Shown here one piece after another: positions 21,687-32,700 of a stretch of DNA of 64,000 nucleotides. The DNA is from Desmodus rotundus. Its lineage: Eukaryota; Chordata; Mammalia; Chiroptera; Phyllostomidae. The DNA lies in contig NC_071389.1 in the NCBI RefSeq assembly GCF_022682495.2, positions 98,187,951 through 98,251,950 on the forward strand, in the 5' to 3' direction. The position numbers and the translations under genes were made by a program. Numbering within the stretch: the first letter of the stretch is position 1; every line of letters begins with the position of its first letter. The notes below the pieces were generated by a model, which saw only the letters and a list, made by a program, of their open reading frames with translations, made no database searches and was not told the origin of the DNA.

Positions 21687-22550
21687 GCCAGGACAGTCTT
21701 AACACCAGCTCAGTTCACAGTCTGGCATTCGGAGTACTCTCAGCGAGCCGGCCACCAAGCGGCCGAGAATGCACAAACAAATAATCCTGTCACCCTCCCC
21801 ATGTTGCTTGGGTCTGGTTAGTTTGCCACTGCTGCGGATCAAGCCAGGCTTGATCCTCGTGCTTTTAGTCAAAGCGCTCAAATTGCTCTCAGAGCCCTGA
21901 AGGCTGTGCCTGATTCTCAGGCCAGGGAAATTTTTTCCTTTACTAATATCTGTCAGCGTGCTGCGGAGGCATATATTGACTTTATTGATCACTTCAAGAA
22001 GCTATTGAAAGGCAAATAGATAATGACAGATCAGCCAAATCTCTTTTGTGGAAGCTAGCTTATGAAAATGCTAACAAAGACTGCAGGACCATTATTAGAC
22101 CCCTGTGAACTACCGCCAAAGACATCAGTGAGTTTATCAAGGCTTGCCAACATGTCAGCACAGAGCAGCGTAAGTCTTCTCTCTTAGCCACTGCAATTAA
22201 GGGAGATCCCAGATGTTATGACTGTGGAAAGCCCAGTCACCTACACAAGGACTGTTCGTCCACATTGAAAGGGGGAAAGGGTAATTACAAGCTTCCCCTA
22301 AAGGATTGTCCGCGCTGTGGCAAGGGAAGACATTGGGCAAAGGAATGCCGCTCTAAATTTGACAAAAACAGTCAACCTATTCAGGGAAACTTCCGAGGGG
22401 GCGCCCACTCCAGCACCCCCAACCCCAATCAGAGCTTTCAGAACAGCAATCAATGTCAGAGAATTCAGGGAAATGCACAGTTTCTGACCTTTGTGCAGCC
22501 ACCTGCAGAAGCACAGGGCTGGACTTGGTCACCACCAATGAGCTCATCTT
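21687..22550 (+). pseudogene. Retroviral gag, capsid C-terminus and nucleocapsid (broken)
   Basis: Capsid sequence resumes after the HAL1 element, with several stops and frame changes. The nucleocapsid is well preserved: two CCHC zinc knuckles, [14 protein letters not shown] (22214-22255) and [14 protein letters not shown] (22307-22348), in frame with each other and 51 bp apart. Such knuckles bind genomic RNA during packaging. A Pro/Asn/Gln-rich tail follows. Confidence 0.85.
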
Positions 22551-23190
22551 AAAGGAACAGTTTCAAGTAATTATGGCTCCCATTGGTGTCTGGGGACCTT
22601 TACCTGAAGGAATGGTAGGTTTAATCTTAAGGAGATCCAGTATTACTACCAAAGGCATTTTTGTTCAGCCAGGGGTCATTGACTCAGACTATCAAGGGGA
22701 AATTTAAATCAGGCTTAAAGCTTCTGGTTATCATATTATTCCTGCCCAGATGCATATTGCCCAGCTGCCCCTACTCCCCTACATAATCTCAAAGACTCAA
22801 AATACAGTGAGGGGAGAGGGAGGCTTCCATAGTACAGACAATCAATCAGTTTTTTGGACAGAATCAATTGAATTAAATAAACCAATCTTACAAATAAAGA
22901 TAAAGGATAAGACCTTTCATGGCCTCATATATACAGGAGCTGACATCCCCGTTATCTCAAATCAGTTTTGGCCCCTGGAGTGGCTTCTAACCGACAGCAC
23001 AATGCCTGTGACAGGTGTTGGAGGAGTTTCTCAACCACAAGTCAGTGTATGGTCTCTTAAATGTTGTGGACCAGAAGGTCAGGTAGGGAGAATTCGACCA
23101 TATATCCTGCCTATGCCCCTTAATATTTGGGGCCGTGATCTCCTCAGTCAGTGGGGGATGCAAATCTCTCTGCCACATTTTCCCTAATGG
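22551..23190 (+). pseudogene. Retroviral dUTPase and aspartic protease (pro), broken
   Basis: The dUTPase part shows the motif region LRRSS and GVIDSDYQGEI (near 22625-22707), followed by a stop. The protease part has the flap-like segment GVGGVSQPQ and the active-site region GLIYTGAD (22921-22944). The catalytic Asp of DTGA is Tyr (GAT to TAT). The order dUTPase then protease is the betaretroviral one. Catalysis would be lost. Confidence 0.8.
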
Positions 23191-23880
23191 CCACTGCTCT
23201 TATAACTCCCCTACCATATACCTGGCTCTCCAATATGCCGGCATGGGTTGATTAGTGGCCACTTAAAGGAGAGCAACTTGAACAGACCTGACTTTTAGTT
23301 AAACAACAATTAGAAGCAGGTCATATTGAACCCTCTATTAGCCCTTGGAATATACCTGTTTCTGTTGTACCAAAGAAATCTGGCAAATGGAGGCTTATTC
23401 ATGATCTAAGAAAAATCAATGAATCCCTCCAACCCTATGGGCTCCCTACAGCTGGGAGTCCCCAATCCAGCTTGCATTCCAAAGCATTGGCCACTTTTAG
23501 TTATTTACCTAAAGAATTGTTTCTTTACAATCCATGTAGCAGAAAAGGATCAGGAGCGTTTTGCATTTTCCCTCCCAGTCATTAACAATTCTCAGCCTTT
23601 ACAGCAGTTTCAATGGAAAGTTTTGCCTCAGGGAATGCTTAACAGCCCAACTATCTGCCAGCGTTTTGTTCATTCAGCTATTCAGCCAGTAAGAGATCAG
23701 TTTCATAATTCAATTATCTATCATTATATGGTAGATGACCGCAGCTCCTTCACAAGATATTTTAGTAAAAACTGCTTCCTTTCTTAAAAATTCTGTAGCC
23801 TCTGCTGGGCTAGTAATTGCTCCAGAAAAAAATCCAGCATTCCATTCTTTCAAATAAGACTAGCAGAAAAGGTCTGCCCA
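23191..23880 (+). pseudogene. Retroviral reverse transcriptase (pol), broken
   Basis: Fingers and palm segments are recognisable: [40 protein letters not shown] and [15 protein letters not shown]. The active-site loop reads YMVDD, with one extra codon inside YMDD (near 23727-23741). Several frame changes occur, and thumb and connection sequences are largely missing before the RNase H part. Confidence 0.8.
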
Positions 23881-24240
23881 ACACCAATAACTGGGGCAAG
23901 AACTGTGTTTTTTGATGGGTCCGGAAAAAACGGATAGGCTGCTATTACCTGACAAGAGGACAAAAACTGGAAAAACTTTGTCTCCTCAGGACACCACTCT
24001 ACTCAAAGGGCTGAGCGTTTCGCTGCAATCATAGCCCTATGGCAATGGCCCCAGGAAGCTCTGAATATAGTCTGTGACTCAGGATATTCTGTTTTACTAT
24101 TCTGCATCTAGATCAGGCATTAATTAAGACTTCTATTGACCCCAACCTACTTAACCTACTTTTGACCCTACAGTCCCTCCTTGACAAGTGAGAACACCCC
24201 CTCTTCATTACTCATATTCAATCCCATTCTGGCCTGCCTG
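23881..24240 (+). pseudogene. Retroviral RNase H domain (broken)
   Basis: Segments around FFDGSGKNG (near 23908), TQRAERFAAIIALWQ and NIVCDSGYSV carry the expected DG, E and D positions of RNase H. A TAG interrupts the first segment and more stops follow. Function is lost. Confidence 0.7.
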
Positions 24241-25098
24241 GCCCCCTGGTGGATGGTAACAATAAGGCCTTAGTCAGTGTCCTTACTGCCTTCCAACAAG
24301 CAACACCTTCTCATCACTTTTTTCATCAAAAAGCCAGACACTCGGAAAACAATTTGACGTTCCTCACTCCCAAGCTAAGCAAATTATTAAAGAATGTCCT
24401 GATTGCCAAGCCCTTAGCAAGGCACCCCCATCTACAGGAGTTAATCCTCAAGTACTAAGTTCTCAAATAATTTGGCAAACAGATGTCACTCATTACACTC
24501 GCTCCCTTTGGCAAATTCAAATACATTCATATTTCTATTGATACTTACTCCGGTGCCCTATATGCATCTGCTCTAACAGGAGAATCTGCTAAAAATATAC
24601 AAGCCCATTGGCTTGAGGCCTTTAGTCATTTAGGACGGCCTCAGCAAATTAAAACTGATACTGGCCCTGGATACCTTGCCCATTCTACTCAGGTTTTTCT
24701 TCAGCGTTGGAATATCCAACATAAAACAAGAATACCTTACAATCCAACTGGTCAAGCAATTGTAGAATGGGCTCATCATACTTTTAAAAATCTTCTTGTA
24801 AAACAAAAAAAGGGAGAGTCATGAGTCCTCCTCCCAAAATTTGATTACATTAGCCATGTTTACATATAATTTTCTAAATTGTGGTGAATCGCTCTGTACT
24901 CCAATTGAGAAACATTTTCAGAAGAAAGAGCTAAAGTCATCTTATCCTCAGGTTTTATATAGAGATCTGGTGGGAGATGGCTCTTGGCAGGGCCCTGTAG
25001 ATCTCTCAACATGGGTAAGAGGGTATGCATGTGTTTCCATTCCTATAGGTCCTGTTTGGCTACCAGCCAAAAGAATAAAGCCTTATCATGAGTGAAAT
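24241..25098 (+). pseudogene. Retroviral integrase (broken)
   Basis: The zinc-binding N-terminal part (two His, then a CPDC segment near 24390) is out of frame with its surroundings. The catalytic core shows TDVTHYT, IKTDTGPGYL and NPTGQAIVEWAH, matching the D, D and E positions. The C-terminal part ends ...PVWLPAKRIKPYHE with a stop at 25093-25095. Frame changes near 24480 and 24825 break it. Confidence 0.8.
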
Positions 25099-25520
25099 AG
25101 ACACCAAGCTCCACTACCTGGAGGTGAGAACCAATCAACTGACAGACCAGATGACCCAGCTGACTCTGAACAACCAGAAGGAAAATGGACACCCACACCA
25201 TCACTCACAGGCCTGGGTCCGCCAACGGAGGAGGATGGGGTCTGCCCCAATGACAGGGGCTGAGGCTCAAGTGCTTCCTGCAGAGGGCAACAACCCCTCA
25301 GTGCCCCATAATGTTCCCTTTAGACATGTCCCCACCACATGGGGGGACATCAAGGCTCTTAATGCTTGAGCAAAGGTCTTACCAAAAAGTGTTCCAGACC
25401 CTCCATGATAACCTACAATGGCTGAACCCTAAAACCTGGTGCAATGGACTGAATTTACAAGTTTGGGTCATGCAAGTCCTTGGATGCCTCCTTGTCTTAA
25501 TCCTTATTTGTGCTTTATGA
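25088..25520 (+). pseudogene. Env remnant with large internal deletion
   Basis: An ATG overlaps the end of pol, as env starts often do. About 90 codons of charged sequence follow (MSEIDTKLHYLEVRTNQL then Gln/His-rich). After a frame change, about 45 codons end in a hydrophobic stretch (GCLLVLILICAL) like an Env membrane anchor. Nearly all of the surface and transmembrane ectodomain is absent. The assignment rests on position and the hydrophobic end. Confidence 0.5.
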
Positions 25521-25609
25521 TGTATATGGAGGTTGTTTGCTCAAGATTGCATTCGGGAACAGCAAATAGTAGGTTTCACAGGCTTAACAACTATAATTGC
25601 ATTCACAAA

Positions 25610-25624
25610 ACAAAAAGGGGAGAT
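25610..25624 (+). other. Polypurine tract before the family A LTR
   Basis: ACAAAAAGGGGAGA directly precedes the TGTTGGGAAC start of the A-type LTR, the arrangement expected for plus-strand priming. It shows that the sequence just upstream belongs to a family A retrovirus. Confidence 0.7.
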
Positions 25625-26918
25625 GTTGGGAACTGCCCTGCCTGGTTTCAGAAGCTGTAACCCCCCATGGCTAAGGCTGAGTGAGTGACATTGGCACCCT
25701 AAGCCACTGAGGAGATGAAGCTTATCTCCCTGGCTGATGCAGATCCCAGCCAGCAGGATCCTGTGTTGTGGCAGCAAAAGACAAATACACTCAGACTACA
25801 GGAATTCTGTGGAGAAAAAGAGATGGCATGGCCACTCTGTAAGTGAGAGAGGGCAAGAGGGCTAGAGAGAGCCCAAGAGAGAGAGCCAACCCCTGCCTGG
25901 ATAGACTTTTATTGCTTTTCTGGGCACAAAAAACAAAAAACAAAAAACAAAAAACGTGCAGGCTCTAACTGCACGTCTACATCGAGGATGGTCCTCATTT
26001 ACTATGCACAGGTTCACTGTAGGTGATTACCTTTTACAGACAACAAAGAACAGAATACTGCTAATTACTTCAAAGAGAAGGATGTTACAGCTCCAGGGGG
26101 AAAGTGGTTGAACTGGTTACACTCCATACTTGGGTGGTTTAGCACAGACTTTAGGAAGTTAAAGATACTCAGTAAACATATGCTGCCTCAATCCAGGGTG
26201 AGGGAGTTTTAGCAAAAGCAAGTCTCATAGCAGCCTATGTACAATGCAGGCCTGATTCCCCACAGGAGAACCTGTCCGTGAGCGTAGGTCATGCCTGCTG
26301 ATCCTTGCACCCACTGGCTTTTCCCAGGGGGAGATGGGCTACATTTCCCACATGTGGAATAGTTCCCTATACCTGGCAGGAGCACCACCCCTGCCCACTT
26401 AACTTTACCCTGCCTGGCCCTCAGTGCATGATCAGTTAGTCAATGATGGGTAAGATTCCTCAAGGGAGGGATGACCTAAGACAGGCACGATCAGGAGGGG
26501 GCCCTCAGGGAAGGACTTGAGGGCCTATGGAGAAAGGGGGTGATGGACCCTGGCCCCTGGCTTTGACATAGCCCAAGTCCTCATTCTGTCTGCAAGAAGT
26601 CTCCTAATCTCTTGGCTGCCTTACTTCCCTTGCTTGACCTAAGCTTAAAACAATGCTGGAGGTGGGTACAGCCCCGTGCTGGAAAGGGTGGGTTCCCCAG
26701 GGTGATCAGGCCTAAGAAAGAATGCATAAAATCCTGTGAAATCTGCTTTGCTAATACCCTCAATTTAGATAAGGGTCCAAGTCTTAAATGAGCTTGTTTC
26801 CCCAAAGTTTTATGGCCCTTTAGCCATCTGACCCTGATTCTAAATAAGCCCTCATATTTCTTTGGATATTATCTATTTGATCATTACTGTCTGACAATGA
26901 TTGATGGGCTTAATCTGA
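25625..26918 (+). mobile_element. Family A LTR, 3'-truncated, with a nested LTR
   Basis: Starts TGTTGGGAACTGCCC like the solo LTR at 10580. Without the nested insertion (25735-26371 plus its duplication) it follows that LTR to about 26918 (ATTGATGGGCTTAATCTGA), then departs before the polyadenylation signal. Its own end and target duplication are missing. Confidence 0.85.
25735..26371 (-). mobile_element. Family B solo LTR nested in the family A LTR
   Basis: Bounded on the plus strand by TGATGCAGATC and GTTCCCTATA and flanked by CCTGGC at 25729-25734 and 26372-26377 (6-bp duplication). The minus-strand start TATAGGGAAC shows the TG-to-TA change also seen in the provirus LTRs. It contains an A6C-repeat insertion at about 25927-25975. 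Confidence 0.88.
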
Positions 26919-27079
26919 GAATGTGGGTCTTTGGAGCTGCTGGCTGCTTACTGAATATCATAACGCTCTGTGTACTTTGACGCATTTGCAAATTATTTTC
27001 CCAGGATTGTGTGAGAGACCAGTAAGTAGCAAGATTTGTGGGATCTATAGTGATCCTAACTAAAAACAAGGGGGGGAAA
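26919..27079 (+). other. Short 3' internal remnant and second polypurine tract
   Basis: About 140 bp of unassigned sequence, then AAAAACAAGGGGGGGAAA (27062-27079) immediately before the family B 3' LTR. This is a polypurine tract for the B LTR. The stretch is what remains of the 3' internal part of the family B virus. Confidence 0.65.
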
Positions 27080-27644
27080 TATAGGAGACAGTTCTGAGTG
27101 GGATGGGCCCAGCTCCCACTCGAAAAGGCCAGTGGAAAGCAAGGTCCAGCACACAGGACCCACGCCCATGGATAGGTTCTCCTGTGGGGAATCAGGCCTG
27201 CATTGTACCTAGGACACTTTGAGACTTGCTTTTTGCTAAAACTCCCTCACCCTGAATTGAGGCAGCAAACATTTACTGCATATCTTTAAAGTAACTTCCT
27301 AAAATCTAGGCTAAACCTCCCAAGGATGAGTGTAACCAGTTCAACCACTTTTCCCTTTACATTTGCAAATATCCTTCTTTTTTGATGTAATTAGCAACAT
27401 CCTCTCCTTTGTTTTCTGTAAAAGGTAACCACCTAAAGCAAATCTCTGCATAGTAAATGAGGACCATCCTCAATGTAATGTGCCCGGAAAAGAAATAAAA
27501 GCCTGTCAAGGCCAGGGTCTGGGTGTTCTCCCCTTGAGAGAGTGTTCGTGCTGTCCCTTTTCCTCTACAGGACTCAGTAGTCCATGTGAATTTGTCTCAT
27601 TTTAGCCACAACGTCCCAGACACTGCAGGCCAATGTCCGCATCA
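27080..27644 (+). mobile_element. 3' LTR of provirus (family B)
   Basis: Starts TATAGGAGACAG, ends GTCCGCATCA, and is followed by the target duplication TGCCTA. It aligns over its length with the 5' LTR with scattered differences. An AATAAA lies near 27495. Confidence 0.92.
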
Positions 27645-28266
27645 TGCCTAAACAATGATGGGAAGTCTAGGATGGAATTGTCCAAGAAGCAGAAAACTTC
27701 CAGAGCCAGTCAGGAAAAAAAACAAAAAACAAAAAACGTGCAGGCTCTAACTGGGACGCCCTGGGACTCTCTGGAACTCTCTGGCTCCTGAGGTGGGGCT
27801 ATCTGTCTTGTGCTTTCATCCTGTTCTTCCAGAAGGAGGCCAGGATGATTGTGCTGCAGCTGCATGAATTTCCCAGTGTATCACATTTTCTATGGGTAGG
27901 AACTTGGGGCAAAGCCTAGGCCAGGCTGTCCTGGGAGAGGATGGCAGGTTTATTTTTTCAGTGTTCTGCAGGGAAAGGCTCTGAGGCAGAAGACTGCCAT
28001 TCTCCCAGAATTGTGTAGTTTTTGTATATTATGTTGTTTTTATTTTGTAAGCTAGCCCTGTAGAAACAAGACAACTATTGAAACTAACAGGGAAAAAGCT
28101 AGGATAACTCAGGTGTTAGAGTTTAGCCTTAATTGATGGGCTTAAGTGATTAAAGCTGTGACACGATAGGCTTCAATATCTGCTTTTGAAAAGAGGTCTT
28201 TGCCCCTGAAATTTTTGCCTTTGGAGAGTGGCAGTGGGCAGTAGAACCCAAAGTACTGTTCCATAA
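27645..28266. other. Right piece of the unidentified insertion hosting the provirus
   Basis: Continues the sequence of 17142-17215. It includes AAAAAACAAAAAACAAAAAA near 27713 followed by CGTGCAGGCTCTAACTG, identical to a string in the nested LTR at 25935-25970. No gene or known family recognised. Confidence 0.4.
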
Positions 28267-28345
28267 CACCCCTATTTATTGCAATGTGATTTACATTAGT
28301 CTATATTTGTAGAAGACTTAGAGCCCATCAGTATATGAATGGGGG
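28267..28345 (+). mobile_element. Old L1 ORF2 3' fragment (right piece)
   Basis: CACCCCTATTTATTGCAATG...GCCCATCAGTATATGAATGG continues the L1 ORF2 sequence that stops at 17141. Confidence 0.55.
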
Positions 28346-28359
28346 AAAAGCCTCAGGAA

Positions 28360-29445
28360 TTCTGTTTAAGTTATGCTCCTTCACTTATTTTGTTTACAAT
28401 TTTGGAGTTTCCCAGAACACACAGCTTGTGGTAATAACAATTCTGTTTGATTTTTCCTTCCCTTTTTTTATATAGCTGATTCTAGTTTCCTATAATTCTG
28501 GCCATTACTATCTTAGTAATATTTTTAAAACTCAGTACTTTAAAATAATACTATTGTTATTTGACTATTTTATTCCACATTTAACTCTCAAAACATCCCT
28601 CTGAGATAAGTGCTTTTTAAAATCACATAATTAGAGAAGAAAGGAAAAATGCAACTTCTGTACTCTGTGGCAGTTTCAAGATTCTAATGTGAAATTTTTG
28701 GCCACGTTATACCTTGATATTTTTTAAACTGTGGTGGAAAAACTCAAGGAGTGCAGAAAATGTGGGGGAAATAGGAGTATTCTTCTCAGGGATCTCATAA
28801 TGTTTTCTACAACTGTCTTTGTAGAGTAGAACTGCAGAGACTCTGGCCTAACAAATTGATTGGCGCAAGCTGGCAATGAAGAATTTGTATGTGAAGGACA
28901 TAAGAACAAAGTCATCAGCTGCAGTAAAAAGGATAAAAACGTTCCACACCATAAGATAGGCTTGGACAGAATCTACCTCCTCACTCACAATGCAAGGGTT
29001 TTCTTTCCAACACACGCTCTGTGGTAACATGAGGCCCTTTTTGTAAAGTCAAAGCTTGACCACATCATTAAATATTCCTGTGATCCATCATTATGGGCAG
29101 TGTTGGGAACATGCCTCCAGATGCATAGAAGGCTCTAAATATACCATCTGTGCTACATGGAGAAGAGAACCATATGATGCCTATTTTCTCTAAATTTCTA
29201 CTGAAAAGGAAGCTCTGGAATTGTGTGCAATTTTCTCATGAGATATGTTGTGTCACAGAAAGTGCCTACAGCTAGCATAAGCAATCATATATATATATAT
29301 ATATGTAGTTGAATAAATACACTCCATCCGACATTATACCAAATATATGTTAGTCTGGGGCTTCTCTGAAGCCCCCAGAGATTCTTATTCTGGTCATGAC
29401 AAGGACAAAAATCCATGACGTGAAAAGTATCATATATAATTTCTT
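28360..29445 (+). repeat. Local duplicated unit, copy 2, left part
   Basis: Matches copy 1 in order, for example CCACATTTAACTCTCAAAAC (28575) and ACATGCCTCCAGATGCATAG (29109). It is split from its right part (36277-37060) by the L1 insertion. The last 15 bases are the L1 target site. A short TA repeat lies at 29287-29304. Confidence 0.6.
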
Positions 29446-29772
29446 TTTTTTATGAGGTTAACATTTTGTTTTTATTTTTTTATTTTCATTTTTGCCCACA
29501 GTAGTAAATTCTTTCTTTTTAATTTTAATTTTGTATTGTTATTCAATTACAGTTGTGTGCCTTTTCTCCCCATCCCTCCACCCCACCCCAGCTGAACCCA
29601 CCTCCCTCCCCCACCTCCACCTTCCCCCTTGATTTTGTCCATGTGTTCTTTATAGTAGTTCCTGTAATCCCCTCTCCTCACTGTCCCCTCCCCACTCCCC
29701 CCTGACCATTGTTAGATTGTTCTTAACTTCAATGTCTCTGGTTATATTTTGTTTCCTTTTTTCTTCTATTTA

Positions 29773-32700
29773 TTATGTTCCAGTTAAAGGTGAGATCATA
29801 TGGTATTTGTCCCACACCACCTGGCTTATTTCACTTAGAAGAATGCTCTCCAGTTTCATCCATGCTGTTGCAAAGGGTATAAGCTCCTTCTTTCTCTCTC
29901 CTGTGTAGAATTCCATTGTGTAGATATACCATTGTTTTTGGATCCACACATTTGCTGATGGGCAGTTAGGTTGCTTCCAGTACTTGGCTATTGTAAATTG
30001 TGCTGCTATGAACATTGGGGTGCACAGATTCCTTTAGATTGGTGTTTCAGGCTTCTTAGGGTATAATCCCAGCAGCAGAATTGCTGGGTCAAAGGGCAGT
30101 TCCATTTTTAGTTTTCTGAGGAAATTCCATACTGTTTTCCACAGTGGCCTCACCAGTCTGCATTCCCACCAACAGTGCACTAGGGTTCCCTTTTCTCCGC
30201 ATCCTCTCCAACATTTGTTTGTTGATTTGTTTATGTTGGCCACTCTGACTGGTGTGAGATGGTACCTCACTGTGGTTTTAATTTGCATCTCTCTGATGGC
30301 TAGTGATGCTGAGCATCCTTTCATATGTCTCTGGGCCCTCTGTATGTCTTCCTTAGAGAAGTGTCTGTTCAAGTCCTTTGCCCATTTTTTAATTGGGTTG
30401 TTTGTCTTCCTGGAGTGGAGTCGTGTGAGTTCTTTATATATTTTGGAGATCAGGCCCTTGTCTCAGGTATCATTGGCAAATATGTTTTCCCATACTGTTG
30501 GTTCTCTTTGTAATTTGGTGTTTTCTTTACCCATGCAGAAGCTTTTTATTTTGAGGAGGTCCCATTTGTTTATTCTTTCCTTTATGTCCCTTGCTTTAGG
30601 GGACGTGTCTGTGAGGATGTTGCTGCGTGGAATGTCTGAGAGTTTCCTGCCAATGTTTTCCTCAAGGACTTTTATGGTGTTACAACTTATATTTAAGTCT
30701 TTTATCCATCTTGAGTTTATTTTTGTGTATGGTGGAAGTTGTTGATCGAGTTTCATTTTTTTGCATGTAGCTGTCCAGATCTCCCAACACCATCTGTTGA
30801 AGAGGCTGTTTTTGCTCGATTTTATGCTCCTGCCTCCTTTGTCAAATATTAATTGATTGTAAAGACTTGAGTTTATTTCTGGGCTCTCTGTTCAGTTCCA
30901 TTGGTCTATGTGCCTGTTTTGATGCCAGTACTGGGCTGTTTTGATTACAGTGGCCTTGTAATACAGTGTGATATCAGGTATTGTGATCCTTCCTGCTTTG
31001 TTCTTCTTTCTCAGAATTGCTGCAGCTATTCGGGGTCATTGATGGCTCCATATAAATTTCTGAAATGTTTGTTCTATATCTGTGAAATATATCATGGGTA
31101 CTCTAATAGGGATTGCATTGAATCTATAAATTGCTTTGGATAGTATGGCCATTTGGATGATGTTAATTCTTCCAATCCATGAGCATGGTACATGCTTCCA
31201 TTTGTTTGTGTCTTCCTTAATTTCTTTCTTCCATGTTGTGTAGTTTTCTGAGAGCAGGTCTTTTACTTCCTTGGTTAGGTTGATTCCTAGGTACTTTATT
31301 TTTCTTGTTGCTATATCAAATGGGATTTTTTTCCTGACTTCTGTTTCTGCAGTTTCATTGTTCGTATACAGGAATGCCTTTGATTTCTGAGTATTGACTT
31401 TGTATGCAGCTGTTTTACCAAGTTCATTTATTAGGTCAAGTAGTTTTTTGGTGGAGTCTATAGAATTTTACATGTACACTATCATGTCATCTGCAAATAA
31501 TGACAGTTTTGTTTCCTCCTTTCCAATTTGGATGCCTTTTATTTCTTTTACTTGTCTGATTGTTGTGGCTAGGACTTCCAATACTATGTTGAATAGGAGT
31601 GGTGAGAGAGGGCATCCTCGTCTTGTTCCTGATCTTAGTGGGGAAGCTCTAAGTTTTTGATCATTGAGTATGATGTTGGCTGTAGGTCTCTCATATATGG
31701 CCTTTATTATGTTGAGGAATGCTCCCTCTGTTCCCACTTTGCTGAGTGTTTTTATCAGAAATGGCTGCTGTATCTTATCAAATGCTTTTTCCACATCTAT
31801 TGATATGATCATGTGCTTTCTGTCTTTGCTTTTTTTTATGTGGTGTATTGTGTTTATTGATTTGCGAATATTGTACCATCCTTGCATCCCTGGGATGAAT
31901 CCCACTTGGTCATGGTGTATGATCTTTTTAATGTATTGCTGGATGCGGTTTGCCATTATTTTGTTGAGAATTTTAGCGTCTAAGATCATCAGCGATATTG
32001 GCCTGAAGTTTTCTTTCTTTGTTATGTCTTTATCTGGTTTGGGGATTAGAGTGATGCTGGCTTCCTAAAAAGAGTTTGGGACTCTTCCATCAGTTTGGAT
32101 TTTTTCGAATAGTCTGCGAAGGATAGGGGTTAGCTCTTCCTTAAATGCTTTGTAGAATTTTCCTGTGAAACCATCTGGTCCAGGGCTTTTGTGTGTTGGG
32201 AGTTTTTTTGATGACTGCTTCAATTTTGTCTACTATTATTGGACTCTTCAGGTTTTCTGCTTCTTCTTCATTCAGTTTTGGAAGATTATATTTTTCTAGA
32301 AATGTGTCCATTTCACCTAGGTTTTCAAATTTCTTGGCATACAGTTCTTCGTAGTAATTTCTTACAATCCTTTGTATTTCTGTGGCATCATTTGGAATCT
32401 CTCCTCTTTCACTTCTAATTGAGTTTATTTGGATCCTCTCTCTTTTTTTCTTGATGAGCCTACTTAAAGGCTTGTCTACTTTGTTTATCTTTTCAAAGAG
32501 ACAGCTCCTGGATTCATTGATCCTTAGAATTGTGCTTTTAGTCTCTATGTGATTTAACTCTGCTCTGATCTTGGTTACTTCCTTCCTTCTACTTGCTGTA
32601 GGCTGTCTTTGTTGTTTTTCCTGGAGTTCTTGTAGGCGTAGGGTTAGGTTGTTTGTTTGAAATGTTTCTATCTTTTTAAAGTAGGCCTGTATTGCTATGA

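Larger units (their letters stand above)
17216..27644 (+). mobile_element. Degenerate betaretrovirus-like endogenous provirus, chimeric and interrupted
   Basis: Paired LTRs (17216-17834 and 27080-27644) are flanked by TGCCTA at 17210-17215 and 27645-27650, an exact 6-bp target duplication. Internal order: lysine-tRNA-type PBS, leader, gag with two zinc knuckles, dUTPase and protease, RT, RNase H, integrase, env remnant, purine tracts. The dUTPase next to protease and the 6-bp duplication point to class II. Every gene has stops, frameshifts or deletions. A HAL1 element splits gag. LTR material of another family (A) lies inside the 3' part, which makes the provirus a mosaic. Confidence 0.9.

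Noticed and set aside
20867..21784. Plus-strand open frames of 88-163 codons
   Set aside because: They are antisense to the GC-rich 5' UTR of the minus-strand HAL1 element.
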